A stretch of DNA of 64,000 nt from Mucilaginibacter tolerans (GTDB lineage: Bacteria > Bacteroidota > Bacteroidia > Sphingobacteriales > Sphingobacteriaceae): positions 124,001-188,000 of the forward strand of contig NZ_JAUMKB010000005.1 in NCBI RefSeq assembly GCF_030519375.1, read 5' to 3'. Shown piece by piece: positions 1 to 8,261 of this stretch (positions within the stretch are counted from its first letter, which is position 1; the number at the start of each line of letters is the position of its first letter). The notes below the pieces were generated by a model that ran no database searches, was not told the DNA's origin, and worked only from the letters and a program-made list of their open reading frames with translations. The translations under genes and the position numbers were made by a program.

Positions 1-257
1 GCGGCACACTGTGGCTCGTCGTGAAAACCAACACATTCGGTGCACTTATCAGGCACAATGTAATATATATCATCAGACAATGCAGCCTGAGTTTCTTCAG
101 CATTTAGTGTATTGCCATCGCCAAAATCAATCAATCCTTTCAAACCCGTACCGTCTGAGAATCTCCAGGCAGCGCCGGCATCATAAATTGCGTTGTTTGG
201 GCATTCCGGTTCGCAAGCCCCACAGTTTATACACTCGTCGGTGATTTTAATCGCCAT
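1..257 (-). CDS. 4Fe-4S dicluster ferredoxin, C-terminus cut by window edge
   Basis: Small electron carrier expected to hold two [4Fe-4S] clusters. The visible 85 residues show the first ligand set CxxCxxCxxxCP at C9, C12, C15 and C19, then an insert of about 50 residues, and the start of the second set at C72, C75 and C84. The long gap between the motifs and the second-site spacing resemble the Chlorobium/Azotobacter-type ferredoxins. The start ATG lies at 255-257 (reverse). It is divergent from the acyl-CoA reductase gene, a pairing I recall in other Bacteroidota; electron delivery to that enzyme is only a guess. The remaining C-terminus lies outside the window. Confidence 0.9.
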   Translation of the reverse strand, partial: MAIKITDECINCGACEPECPNNAIYDAGAAWRFSDGTGLKGLIDFGDGNTLNAEETQAALSDDIYYIVPDKCTECVGFHDEPQCA

Positions 258-284
258 AGTTTCTTATATCTTATATTCTAAACT

Positions 285-292
285 TACCTTTG
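285..292 (+). promoter_or_regulatory. -7 promoter element of acyl-CoA reductase gene
   Basis: TACCTTTG matches TAnnTTTG, 66 bases before the ATG at 359. It lies only 18 bases from the oppositely oriented ferredoxin element, so the two promoters overlap back to back and probably exclude one another. Confidence 0.45.
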
Positions 293-310
293 CCTTGCTA
301 AACAAGCACG

Positions 311-318
311 CAAATATA
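311..318 (-). promoter_or_regulatory. -7 promoter element of ferredoxin gene
   Basis: Reverse strand reads TATATTTG, matching the Bacteroidota -7 consensus TAnnTTTG, about 53 bases from the ferredoxin start. No convincing -33 TTG is visible. Confidence 0.5.
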
Positions 319-358
319 ACAAAAAAACAGTTTAGGGGTTTATGCCCCCACCATTTAT

Positions 359-1384
359 ATGTCAAAATTAAATAAAAACTACTTAATAGGTGTATTTTCT
401 ACGTTAGGCGCGAAATTAAGTTACCCGGACGAACAATTAAATTCTATAATAAAAGACGAATATCATTACAATGCCTGGTTTACTCCCAAGAGCGTAGAGC
501 ACGCGGTGAAATCCATAGGCAAGATGCTTAATAAGGAGGACCTGACCCAATGGCTTGATAAATACGATATTGACTACGAAAGACCGACTAAACAGGTTGG
601 TTTGATCTTAGCCGGCAATATACCATTGGTGGGGTTTCATGATGTATTGTGTGTGCTGATCAGCGGCAATCACGCACTCATCAAAGCTTCGACACAAGAT
701 GCAAGACTGGTCAAATTTGTGTTGAATATGCTGGTGACGATAGCGCCTGAATTTCAATCGCGATACAGTTTTGTTGAACGATTGAAGAATTTTGATGCGG
801 TGATTGCAACGGGCAGTAATAACACCTCCAGGTATTTTGAATTTTATTTCAGCAAGGTGCCGAACATTATCCGCAAAAACCGGAATAGTGTGGCCGTTTT
901 GACCGGGAACGAAACAGCCGGGCAACTTTATAAATTGGGCCATGATATATTTGACTATTTCGGCTTAGGCTGCCGTAACGTATCCAAACTGCTGGTGCCT
1001 GAGGGTTATGATTTTACGCCATTTTTTGAAGCGATACAGCCACATGAAAATATTATCAACCACCATAAATACAACAATAATTACGATTATAACAAATCTA
1101 TCTACCTGGTAAACAGAGACAAGCATCTGGACAATGGGTTTTTATTGGTGAAAGAAGATGAGCGCATGGTGTCGCCGCTGGCCGTGATATTTTATGAGCA
1201 ATACAAAGACACTGCATCGGTTGAAGCCCTTCTTAAACGTGAAAGCGAAAATATTCAATGCATTGTCAGCACTGCCGATATCAAAGCGGCTAATCAGGTA
1301 GTCGGTTTCGGTGAAAGTCAGCAACCAGCTTTGTGGGATTATGCCGACGGCGCAGATACGATGGATTTCTTGACAAAGCTTTAA
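359..1384 (+). CDS. Acyl-CoA reductase, LuxC-like
   Basis: Member of the aldehyde-dehydrogenase superfamily related to LuxC, which reduces an activated acyl group to an aldehyde using NADPH. Of the 341 residues, the block GLILAGNIPLVGFHDVL (81-97) resembles the nucleotide-binding segment of this family and GLGCRNVSK (202-210) carries the probable nucleophile Cys205. The protein is shorter than LuxC (about 480 residues), as is usual for the Bacteroidota homologues I recall. No lux genes are nearby, so bioluminescence is not implied. It starts 101 bases from the divergent ferredoxin and is followed by a word-repeat hairpin and a 67-residue conserved protein. The natural substrate cannot be read from sequence. 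Confidence 0.85.
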   Translation: MSKLNKNYLIGVFSTLGAKLSYPDEQLNSIIKDEYHYNAWFTPKSVEHAVKSIGKMLNKEDLTQWLDKYDIDYERPTKQVGLILAGNIPLVGFHDVLCVLISGNHALIKASTQDARLVKFVLNMLVTIAPEFQSRYSFVERLKNFDAVIATGSNNTSRYFEFYFSKVPNIIRKNRNSVAVLTGNETAGQLYKLGHDIFDYFGLGCRNVSKLLVPEGYDFTPFFEAIQPHENIINHHKYNNNYDYNKSIYLVNRDKHLDNGFLLVKEDERMVSPLAVIFYEQYKDTASVEALLKRESENIQCIVSTADIKAANQVVGFGESQQPALWDYADGADTMDFLTKL

Positions 1385-1400
1385 ATAAACGATACCTTTG

Positions 1401-1465
1401 GTCGTAGGTCGATAGTCCATAGCTGTCGAAAAAACCGTTGACTATTGACCATGGTCTATTGACTA
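1401..1465 (+). repeat. Heptad word-repeat hairpin, two arms
   Basis: Left arm is four 7-base words of the GTCnnnA type (1401-1428). Right arm is four 7-base words of the TTGACnA type (1438-1465), ending five bases before the ATG at 1471. The arms are roughly complementary. Confidence 0.75.
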
Positions 1466-1470
1466 AAGAA

Positions 1471-1674
1471 ATGTACATTATAAAAGTTAAAGGCGTTGCC
1501 AAAATACCCGATTATGTACAGCTTCGCGACGATCAGTTTACGCTGCTGGCTTATTTCAGGGTTGACAGGCCGGATAAGTCGCTGGATAAGGTGGGCTTAG
1601 GTAACAAGACAGATTATATCATGAATATTATTAAGGACCTGCCGTTTGGACAGATCTTAAAACTGGAACTATAA
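1471..1674 (+). CDS. Conserved hypothetical protein, 67 aa
   Basis: Small soluble protein of unknown function, hydrophobic-rich with a central acidic/basic stretch and no signal peptide or membrane segment. The ATG at 1471 is chosen over an in-frame upstream ATG at 1438 because 1438-1465 falls in the word-repeat hairpin and the conserved-looking sequence begins MYIIKVKG. I recall small proteins of this type directly upstream of ftsE in related genomes; here its stop is separated from ftsE by a single base, so the two are almost certainly co-transcribed and perhaps translationally coupled. Confidence 0.75.
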   Translation: MYIIKVKGVAKIPDYVQLRDDQFTLLAYFRVDRPDKSLDKVGLGNKTDYIMNIIKDLPFGQILKLEL

Positions 1675-1675
1675 A

Positions 1676-2359
1676 ATGATCGGAAACTCAATTATAAAGC
1701 TCAGTAACGTTGATATTTTTCAGCAAAAACACCTGGTACTTTCAAATGTGAATTTACATGTGGACAAAGGCGATTTCGTATGGCTTATTGGTCAGACAGG
1801 CTCCGGAAAAAGCAGCTTGCTCAAAGTTATTTATGGTGACTTGAATATTCCTGATGGCGAAGGTCATGCCTGTGGCTACGATCTGAGAAAACTAGCCTCA
1901 AAAGATGTTCCTTACCTACGCAGAAAACTGGGTATTGTATTCCAGGATTTTCAATTGCTGACCGATCGTTCTGTGGAAGACAATCTACGCTTTGTGATGC
2001 AGGCAACCGGCTGGAAGGACAAAAAACTGATTGCCGAACGTACACTGGATGTGCTGGAGAAAGTCGGTCTGCGCTCCAAACTTAAAAAAATGCCTCATGA
2101 GCTATCTGGCGGTGAGCAGCAGCGCGTGGTAATTGCCCGTGCCCTGATCAACGATCCGGAAATCATCCTTGCAGATGAGCCAACCGGTAACCTCGACCCG
2201 GATACATCTGAAGAAATTGTGTTGCTGTTAAAACAGATCAGCCAATCAGGTACTGCCATTCTGATAGCTACACATGACTATCACATCATACGCACTTTCC
2301 CTTCCCGTATCATTAAATGTGAGAATGGAAAAGTTCTGGAAGATGTTCAAATTGCATAA
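1676..2359 (+). CDS. ftsE: FtsE-like ABC transporter ATP-binding protein
   Basis: ATPase of the FtsE/LolD type. In FtsEX it binds the membrane protein FtsX and controls cell-wall hydrolysis at the division septum. Of the 227 residues, the Walker [10 protein letters not shown] starts at residue 39, followed by the Q-loop FQDFQLL, the signature LSGGEQQR, the Walker [13 protein letters not shown] and the H-loop ATHDYH. Length fits FtsE. No FtsX-like permease is adjacent in the window, so the partner must be elsewhere; a LolD-type role cannot be excluded. It forms a likely operon with the 67-residue protein one base upstream. Confidence 0.88.
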   Translation: MIGNSIIKLSNVDIFQQKHLVLSNVNLHVDKGDFVWLIGQTGSGKSSLLKVIYGDLNIPDGEGHACGYDLRKLASKDVPYLRRKLGIVFQDFQLLTDRSVEDNLRFVMQATGWKDKKLIAERTLDVLEKVGLRSKLKKMPHELSGGEQQRVVIARALINDPEIILADEPTGNLDPDTSEEIVLLLKQISQSGTAILIATHDYHIIRTFPSRIIKCENGKVLEDVQIA

Positions 2360-2377
2360 TCAGTTTTTTATATCCGG

Positions 2378-2833
2378 ATGAAACTGATAGAAATTGAAAA
2401 CGCGTTCAAAATTTCTTATGGAGCCCCTTGCCCTATACTTTTGGCCGACGATCATCAGCTTCGCTTATTCTTTTATGGCGGTCCTTATAACAATGATCGA
2501 ATAGAGGTGCGGTTCATTTCATCTCCCTTTTTCTCGTTTAGTCCTCCGAATGATGAGGCATTAAACGGGCATCCATATTATGAATTTGGCTTAGTTTCCT
2601 GCGGCTTTTTTGAGTTATTAGATTCTGATTAGTTTAGTAAGGTGGAGAGCTATGGCAGATTTCATCCTTATAACAATCCGAACTTTTATGATGGGTATCA
2701 TCATTAGCTCATTACGTTTAAAGAACGTCTGTTTGAGTGTATCGCAAGAGAATATGAAGTTATAGTGCATAGAAATGAATCTTATAATGCAGCTGTGAGT
2801 GTTTTAAATGACATGTTTAACCATAAAATATAA
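2378..2833 (+). pseudogene. Broken 151-codon gene with two in-frame TAG codons
   Basis: Reading from the ATG at 2378, the frame runs 84 codons to TAG (2630-2632), continues 24 sense codons to a second TAG (2705-2707), and then runs uninterrupted to TAA (2831-2833). The downstream parts look like real protein in the same frame, with segments such as ESYGRFHPYNNPNFYDG and FECIAREYEVIV. I recall a small Bacteroidota family of about 150 residues, of unknown function, with the same N-terminal MKLIEIENAFKISYGAP and an SDW motif where the first TAG falls. Each TAG is thus probably a TGG (Trp) codon changed by one G-to-A step. A short 84-residue product or amber readthrough is possible but unsupported. 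Confidence 0.75.
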
Positions 2834-2902
2834 AAAGACTGCCACTGCTTCTGCCACTGCAATTTTTAATGACAACATTTACCTCAAAAAACAAACAGTT
2901 CT

Positions 2903-2913
2903 GACACTCTGTC
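2903..2913. promoter_or_regulatory. Inverted repeat upstream of grpE
   Basis: GACA-CTC-TGTC is a perfect interrupted palindrome 45 bases before the grpE start. It is not a CIRCE element. As the only clear dyad in the grpE leader it is a candidate stress-regulator site. Confidence 0.3.
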
Positions 2914-2957
2914 CTGAAATTACAAATGGCAGGAAAGTTGATTTGCAGAATTGAATC

Positions 2958-3515
2958 ATGAATTTTAATGATATGCTAAAGAAGAAAAAGAACGAACACA
3001 TAGAAGGTGAAGAGCATCTGAACGGGGTAATCGAGGAAGGAAATGCGACTGCCGAAACTGAGCCTACTCCCGAGGAATTGATCAAGCAGGAACTTTCGGT
3101 AGCCAACGACAGGTATCTGCGCCTATATGCCGAATTTGATAATTTTCGCCGTCGTACTGCCAAAGAACGGGAAGAAGCCAGAAAGTCAGAAGGCAAAGAT
3201 CTAATTGTTGCCCTGTTACCTGTATTGGACGACTTTGATCGCGCCATCCGATCAATGGAGAACTTGACAGATGTTGCCGCCGTAAAAGAGGGCGTTGTAC
3301 TGATACAGAATAAATTAAAAAACGTGCTTTCGCAAAAGGGATTGACAGAAATGCAGTCAATAGGCACCCCATTTGATCCGGAGATTCATGAAGCGATCAC
3401 CAACATACCCGCTCCTTCAGATGATTTGAAGGGTAAAGTAGTTGATGAAATGGAAAAAGGCTATTATTTAAATGATAAAGTAGCCCGCTTCGCGAAAGTT
3501 ATAGTTGGGAATTAA
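2958..3515 (+). CDS. grpE: GrpE nucleotide exchange factor
   Basis: Co-chaperone that releases ADP from DnaK in the DnaK-DnaJ-GrpE folding cycle in the cytoplasm. The 185 residues follow the family plan: a charged, disordered N-terminus (1-40), a long helix carrying RYLRLYAEFDNFRRR (about 52-66), and the beta domain with FDPEIHEAI and a C-terminal VARFAKVIVG. Length is normal. It is followed by dnaJ after 93 bases that hold an octad-repeat hairpin; dnaK is not in the window (the Hsp70 at 41.9 kb is HscA-type). Co-transcription with dnaJ is likely, and the hairpin between them could adjust their relative output. Confidence 0.95.
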   Translation: MNFNDMLKKKKNEHIEGEEHLNGVIEEGNATAETEPTPEELIKQELSVANDRYLRLYAEFDNFRRRTAKEREEARKSEGKDLIVALLPVLDDFDRAIRSMENLTDVAAVKEGVVLIQNKLKNVLSQKGLTEMQSIGTPFDPEIHEAITNIPAPSDDLKGKVVDEMEKGYYLNDKVARFAKVIVGN

Positions 3516-3520
3516 TGATT

Positions 3521-3600
3521 GAATTAGTGAATTAGTGAATTAGCGATTTTGGAGTTCGCCTCTTTAAATCCTAATTCACTAATTCACTAATTCGCTAATT
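3521..3600 (+). repeat. Octad word-repeat hairpin between grpE and dnaJ
   Basis: Left arm (3521-3549) is three 8-base words GAATTAGY; right arm (3566-3600) repeats AATTCACT-type words. The arms pair over more than 20 bases apart from a single extra base. Confidence 0.85.
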
Positions 3601-3608
3601 TAACATAG

Positions 3609-4769
3609 ATGTCAAAAAGAGATTATTACGACGTTCTGGGTGTTGCTAAAGGTGCCGATGCTGAAGAGATCAAAAAGGCATACCGCAAAATGGCGATCAA
3701 ATATCACCCTGATAAAAATCCGGGCGATAAGCAAGCCGAAGAAAACTTCAAAGAAGCGGCCGAAGCTTATGAGGTATTAAGCAACGCTGAAAAACGTCGC
3801 CGTTACGACCAGTTTGGCCATGCAGCGAATGCACAATCAGCCAATGGCGGAGGCTTTGGTGGCGGTGGCATGAATATGGAGGACATATTCAGCCAGTTTG
3901 GCGATATATTCGGTGGTGGAAGCCCGTTCGAAGGCTTTTTCGGAGGTGGTGGCAGACAAGGCGGTGGTCGCCGTGTGCAACGCGGCAGCAACCTGCGCAT
4001 TAAAGTAAGATTGACGCTTGAAGAAATTGCCAACGGAGCTGAAAAGAAAATAAAAGTAAATAAACAGATCGTTTGTAAAACCTGTGAAGGAACCGGAGCT
4101 AAGGACCGTTCATCGGTACAAACCTGTAAAACCTGCGGTGGCCAGGGTGCTGTGCGCAGGGTAACTAACACCATTTTGGGTCAGATGCAAACGACCAGCA
4201 CCTGTCCTACGTGTAACGGTGAGGGTACTACCATCACCTCGAAATGTACAGTTTGTCATGGTGACGGTGTTGTTCGCGGCGAAGAAACCATCAGCATCAA
4301 CATACCTGCAGGTGTAAGCGAAGGTATGCAGCTGAGTATGGGCGGCAAAGGCAATGCAGCTCCACGTGGCGGCGTACCTGGCGATTTGATCATCCTGATA
4401 GAAGAAATACCGCACGAAACTTTAAAACGTGACGGCAACAACGTGATCTACGACCTGCATGTCAATTTTGTCGATGCAGCCTTAGGTACCAGCGTTGAAG
4501 TACCGACAATTGATGGTAAAGCGAAGATCAAGATCGATCCGGGAACTCAGGGTGGTAAAATATTGCGTCTGAAATCAAAGGGCGTTCCTGAAGTAAACTC
4601 CTACCATCGCGGCGACCAGTTGGTTCACATAAACATCTGGACACCAAAAGCATTAAGCCGTGAAGAGCGCGAATTGTTAGAAAAGCTACAGGATTCGCCG
4701 AACTTTAAGCCAAGTCCGGGTAAGAATGAAAAGAGTTTCTTTGAACGGATGAAGGAATATTTTGAATAA
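3609..4769 (+). CDS. dnaJ: DnaJ chaperone (Hsp40)
   Basis: Co-chaperone that delivers unfolded substrates to DnaK and stimulates its ATPase. The 386 residues show the J domain with HPD in [10 protein letters not shown] (about 34-36), a Gly/Phe-rich linker (about 75-125), four zinc-binding CxxCxGxG repeats ([32 protein letters not shown]), and the C-terminal substrate-binding domains. This is a complete type I DnaJ of usual length. It lies downstream of grpE and is followed by a terminator at 4816-4850. Several antisense ORFs across it are shadows of its Gly-rich codons. Confidence 0.97.
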   Translation: MSKRDYYDVLGVAKGADAEEIKKAYRKMAIKYHPDKNPGDKQAEENFKEAAEAYEVLSNAEKRRRYDQFGHAANAQSANGGGFGGGGMNMEDIFSQFGDIFGGGSPFEGFFGGGGRQGGGRRVQRGSNLRIKVRLTLEEIANGAEKKIKVNKQIVCKTCEGTGAKDRSSVQTCKTCGGQGAVRRVTNTILGQMQTTSTCPTCNGEGTTITSKCTVCHGDGVVRGEETISINIPAGVSEGMQLSMGGKGNAAPRGGVPGDLIILIEEIPHETLKRDGNNVIYDLHVNFVDAALGTSVEVPTIDGKAKIKIDPGTQGGKILRLKSKGVPEVNSYHRGDQLVHINIWTPKALSREERELLEKLQDSPNFKPSPGKNEKSFFERMKEYFE

Positions 4770-4770
4770 G

Positions 4771-4806
4771 TAGTCCGGAAGTCCGCGCAAGTCGGAAAAT
4801 CCGAAA
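4771..4806 (+). repeat. Octad word repeat after dnaJ
   Basis: One arm of words of the AGTCCGnA type directly after the dnaJ stop. The same word family occurs at 27881, 31757 and 61829. Confidence 0.65.
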
Positions 4807-4815
4807 GAAATAGCA

Positions 4816-4850
4816 AAGCCCTGAATCACATTGGTTCCGGGCTTTTTGTT
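4816..4850 (+). terminator. Rho-independent terminator of grpE-dnaJ
   Basis: AAGCCCTGAA and TTCCGGGCTT form a 10-base stem with one mismatch, followed by a run of T. Confidence 0.8.
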
Positions 4851-4857
4851 TATCCAG

Positions 4858-4934
4858 GGTGTCATGCAGAGGTTCTCAAAGCATGCTGGTAAGGGCCGTC
4901 TACACACGCACTTCGGGCGCCTCAGTGTGACACC
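4858..4934. repeat. Dispersed-type extragenic palindrome overlapping a gene end
   Basis: Outer arms GGTGTCA and TGACACC enclose a segment with TCAAAGCATGC, reminiscent of the widespread GTGTCATGCTGAG-type extragenic repeats. The right arm reaches into the nucleoside hydrolase gene and encodes its last residues and stop codon. Confidence 0.6.
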
Positions 4935-5920
4935 ACACCCGCCTTTTGTTTTTTAATGGGTTGATACTGTATCAACTCATTAATCAATTTTTCTACCTCT
5001 TTGTAATCCACCTTCTCCACCAGATAAGCTTGTCCATTGCCATTATCATCCCAGGTATTTTTTCCGTCGTCGGCAACGCTCATCCGGCCATGATGTAAAT
5101 TGTAGTATGGTGAATAACCTTTTATGGCCACCAGCACAGCAGTTTCGTCCCAGCTTTTCCTACCCAGTGAGTCTTCTTTTGCCATCGGTATGGAGATGCG
5201 GAACACATCTTTTACAGGATCATTCTCGATAGCATCATTGTGTATCAACGGAACACCGACCAATACCTTCGCTCCTATCTCAAATCCACTTAAAATGATC
5301 TGCGTTGGCCAGTTGGTATATACGTCTTGCGAAGCCTTAGCATCCTTCATCACATTAAACTCATAGCCCGATGGGAATCGGCCTGCCATACAAACTAATA
5401 GCTTTACTTTATGGGCAACGAGTTCCTTGCCATTCAGTTTCGAGTATTCATCAGCACCCGTATTCAGCAAATTTGAAAGATTAGTCAGGAACCCCACGGT
5501 TACTATAGTCACACTATGATCCAGTTGTGAGGCCAATGCCTTTCTGTAAACCTGCACGGCATCAGGTACTTCATCATTGCTTTTTATTTTGTGCGGATAT
5601 TTGGCTAATAAAGTATCGCTCCAGTGCTGCCAGTCACGCAAATCCAACCCATCTTTCGGGATGCCTATCGGAATATTAGGGCGCTTAAAATAGGTATTGA
5701 ACACATTCATCACTCCTGCAACACCGTCATACCGGGTACTTGCTACCGTTGCCAGGATATGCGCCTCGTCCTTATCGGCTAATGCATGCAGTATAGCGAT
5801 AGCACCGACATCATCGTAATCGGGCCCCATGTCGCTGTCAAAAATGACATTAACAGGCTTTTGCTGAGCGGAACAAACAGACGTTAAAAGAAGACACAGC
5901 AGTAAAAGTTTATATCTCAT
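4922..5920 (-). CDS. Secreted nucleoside hydrolase (IUNH family)
   Basis: Hydrolyses the N-glycosidic bond of nucleosides to a base and ribose. The 332 residues begin with a Sec signal peptide ending near CSAQQ (about residue 19), so it acts in the periplasm or outside. The calcium-binding DxDxGxDDVGA motif of the family appears as DSDMGPDYDDVGA, and the later AGRFPSGYEFNVMKDAKASQ block resembles the GGNxxxxAEFN region, though the spacing is variant. The terminal codons and stop come from an extragenic palindrome (4858-4934). It is divergent from the ABC transporter genes. Substrate preference cannot be inferred. Confidence 0.85.
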   Translation of the reverse strand: MRYKLLLLCLLLTSVCSAQQKPVNVIFDSDMGPDYDDVGAIAILHALADKDEAHILATVASTRYDGVAGVMNVFNTYFKRPNIPIGIPKDGLDLRDWQHWSDTLLAKYPHKIKSNDEVPDAVQVYRKALASQLDHSVTIVTVGFLTNLSNLLNTGADEYSKLNGKELVAHKVKLLVCMAGRFPSGYEFNVMKDAKASQDVYTNWPTQIILSGFEIGAKVLVGVPLIHNDAIENDPVKDVFRISIPMAKEDSLGRKSWDETAVLVAIKGYSPYYNLHHGRMSVADDGKNTWDDNGNGQAYLVEKVDYKEVEKLINELIQYQPIKKQKAGVVSH

Positions 5921-5954
5921 GTTCAGGCATTGGAGTATCAGCTAAATTATTACT

Positions 5955-5990
5955 TTTATCACAATTCCCCTGTTTTATCTTCGTGATAAA
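5955..5990. promoter_or_regulatory. Spaced inverted repeat in divergent intergenic region
   Basis: TTTATCAC (5955-5962) and GTGATAAA (5983-5990) form a perfect 8-base dyad with 20 bases between, in the 126-base gap between the nucleoside hydrolase and ABC genes. Possible operator for either; no regulator gene is adjacent. Confidence 0.35.
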
Positions 5991-6046
5991 TTAATACCGT
6001 AACAAAACCTACAGCGTTATATCTAATTACAAAAACTGATCCCTAT

Positions 6047-6955
6047 ATGCTAAGCATTCGACACATCGAAAAGCAATATGCGGGGCACAAAGCCCTCACC
6101 GATGTAAGTTTAGAAGTTGAAAGCGGCCAGATATTCGGTCTGCTTGGGCCAAACGGCGCCGGCAAAACTTCACTTATTCGTATTATTAATCAAATTACTG
6201 CACCAGACTCAGGCGAAATCTATTTTAACGGCGAAAAACTCAATCCGTCGCACATTGAGCGAATTGGCTATCTGCCCGAAGAGCGCGGCCTGTACAAAAA
6301 AATGGAAATCGGCGAACAGATGATCTACCTGGCCCGGCTGAAAGGCCTAACACGCGCTGAAGCTCAAAAACGGCTTAAATTCTGGTTTGAGAAACTGGGT
6401 ATGGAAACCTGGTGGAAAAAGAAAATAGAGGAACTATCAAAAGGTATGCAGCAAAAAGCGCAATTCGTAGCCACTGTTCTACACGAGCCCGATCTGATTA
6501 TCCTGGATGAACCTTTTAGCGGTTTCGACCCGGTAAATGCCGAATTGATCAAAGATGAGATACTTGAACTTAACAAAAAAGGCGCTACGATCTTATTCTC
6601 TACTCACCGTATGGAGTCCGTTGAGGAGCTTTGCGATGCTATCGCCCTTATTAATCTTTCGCGCAAAATACTGGATGGCAAAATGAAAGCGATCCGCAAC
6701 TCGTATCGTAATGACACTTACCTGGTTGAATACAGCGGCGAAAAACTGAACTTCAACGGATCACAGCCATTCGAAGTGCTTGGCGAAAGCACCGATGACG
6801 ACCGGTATATCGTTAAAATCAGTCCTAAAACTGGTAACACTGCTAACGAGATATTGCAATACTTGATCCCAAAAACCAGCATTCATATGCTGCAGGAAGT
6901 GATACCAAGCATGAATGAAATATTTATTGAACAAGTCAACAAAAAATCTGCCTGA
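6047..6955 (+). CDS. ABC transporter ATP-binding protein, NatA-like
   Basis: ATPase subunit of an ABC-2 type exporter. The 302 residues contain the Walker A GPNGAGKTS (about 33-41), a signature variant LSKGMQQKAQF, the Walker B LIILDEPFSGFDP and the H-loop FSTHRM, followed by a C-terminal extension of about 90 residues typical of the NatA/YhaQ group. The signature has LSKG instead of LSGG, which is usual in this subgroup. The permease starts two bases after its stop, so they form one operon. The exported substrate is unknown (sodium or lipophilic compounds in characterised relatives). Confidence 0.9.
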   Translation: MLSIRHIEKQYAGHKALTDVSLEVESGQIFGLLGPNGAGKTSLIRIINQITAPDSGEIYFNGEKLNPSHIERIGYLPEERGLYKKMEIGEQMIYLARLKGLTRAEAQKRLKFWFEKLGMETWWKKKIEELSKGMQQKAQFVATVLHEPDLIILDEPFSGFDPVNAELIKDEILELNKKGATILFSTHRMESVEELCDAIALINLSRKILDGKMKAIRNSYRNDTYLVEYSGEKLNFNGSQPFEVLGESTDDDRYIVKISPKTGNTANEILQYLIPKTSIHMLQEVIPSMNEIFIEQVNKKSA

Positions 6956-6957
6956 CC

Positions 6958-8190
6958 ATGAATAAAATTCTATTAATTATACAGCGTGAGTACGTTACCA
7001 GGGTGAGGAAAAGATCGTTTATTATCGTAACACTGTTAGTCCCTACACTTTTAGCATCGTTGTTCGCGGTAATAGCTTACATCGCCAAAGACAAAGATCA
7101 AACCATGCATATGGTGAATGTGATTGACAATTCAGGTGATTTTATAAATAAGTTCCAGGACGGAAAATACATTAAATTCACCTATTCAAACCGGCCATTA
7201 GACGTTGAGAAAAAGAATTTAACTAACGACAATGACCTGATATTAAATATATCAAATAACAAAAAAGACAACGTAGAACTCTTTGCGAAAAAGAAAACCA
7301 CCTTAACCTTATCAGATGACATACAGCGGCAAATGAATGACATAGCCGCCGGAGCCAGTTTGGTAAAAGCCGGAATTGATACCGCTAAACTGCACCAGGT
7401 AAAAAGTAACATCGTGATAAAAGCGAGTGAGTTGACCGCAACGGGAGAGCAAAATGCGAATTTAGGCCCTGCTTATGCGTTGAGTTTTACCGGCGCTATA
7501 CTGATCTACATGTCTCTGTTTATTTATGGCGCACAAGTGATGCGTGGCGTAATAGAGGAAAAAACCAGCCGCATTGTTGAAGTAATCGTGTCTTCTGTAA
7601 AGCCATTCCAATTAATGGCCGGGAAGATCATCGGTGTAGGTTTAGTGGGATTAACTCAATTTGTTATATGGATAGGTTTATCCACTGCCATAAGTTATTA
7701 CCTTGGGATTAAATCAAGTGGTGCCAGCGGACAGTTAATGACATTCATTCATAGTCTTGGCGCAAATGCCGGTTATGAATTAAGTTGTTTCATTTTTTAC
7801 TGGATCTCTGGTTTCTTACTTTATAGCGCGCTTTTTGCCGCCGTTGGTTCGGCTGTTGATAGCGAAACCGAAACGCAGCAATTTATGTTCCCGATCACCT
7901 TGCCGTTGCTATTTACTTACATATTGTGTGTCAGCTATCTGTTTACCGTTCCTGATAGTCCGCTGGCGGTCTGGTTGTCTATTATTCCGTTCACAGCTCC
8001 AGTAGCCATGATGATGCGCTTGCCTTTTAGCCCGGCACCCTGGCAATTGGCTACATCTATGGTGCTGATGGTTGCAGGGTTCTTATTCACAACCTATGTT
8101 GCAGCACGAATTTACCGTGTAGGAATTTTGATGTATGGCAAGAAGACCAGCTTTAAGGAGCTAGCTAAATGGTTCTTCTATAAAGAGTAG
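6958..8190 (+). CDS. ABC-2 type permease, NatB/YhaP-like
   Basis: Membrane partner of the upstream ATPase. The 410 residues show one N-terminal membrane helix (about 22-42), a large extracytoplasmic region (about 45-165), and then about five helices (from ALSFTGAILIYMSLFIYG to the C-terminus), the layout of NatB-type ABC-2 permeases. The motif RGVIEEKTSRIVEVIVSSVKP after the second helix is characteristic. Followed by a terminator-like hairpin (8215-8250). Confidence 0.9.
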   Translation: MNKILLIIQREYVTRVRKRSFIIVTLLVPTLLASLFAVIAYIAKDKDQTMHMVNVIDNSGDFINKFQDGKYIKFTYSNRPLDVEKKNLTNDNDLILNISNNKKDNVELFAKKKTTLTLSDDIQRQMNDIAAGASLVKAGIDTAKLHQVKSNIVIKASELTATGEQNANLGPAYALSFTGAILIYMSLFIYGAQVMRGVIEEKTSRIVEVIVSSVKPFQLMAGKIIGVGLVGLTQFVIWIGLSTAISYYLGIKSSGASGQLMTFIHSLGANAGYELSCFIFYWISGFLLYSALFAAVGSAVDSETETQQFMFPITLPLLFTYILCVSYLFTVPDSPLAVWLSIIPFTAPVAMMMRLPFSPAPWQLATSMVLMVAGFLFTTYVAARIYRVGILMYGKKTSFKELAKWFFYKE

Positions 8191-8214
8191 TTTTATCAAC
8201 ATAAATGCATAAAG

Positions 8215-8250
8215 ATCCCCTGAGTTGCCAAACAATTTAGGGGATTATTT
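8215..8250 (+). terminator. Terminator-like hairpin after the ABC operon
   Basis: ATCCCCT and AGGGGAT pair around a 17-base loop and are followed by a T-rich tract. The tract also contains the TATTTTAG that may serve as -7 element of the next gene. Confidence 0.55.
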
Positions 8251-8261
8251 ATTTTAGAGGC

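Noticed and set aside
359..1384. LuxC-like gene as part of a bioluminescence operon
   Set aside because: No luxA, luxB, luxD or luxE in the vicinity; LuxC-like reductases are common in non-luminous Bacteroidota.
2378..2632. Intact 84-residue gene
   Set aside because: Protein-like sequence continues in frame across the stop to 2833, so the 84-residue frame is probably the first part of a broken gene.
3803..4441. Several antisense ORFs of 60-123 residues across dnaJ
   Set aside because: They mirror the Gly-rich and Cys-rich coding of dnaJ, are Pro/Leu- or Arg-biased and have no motif.
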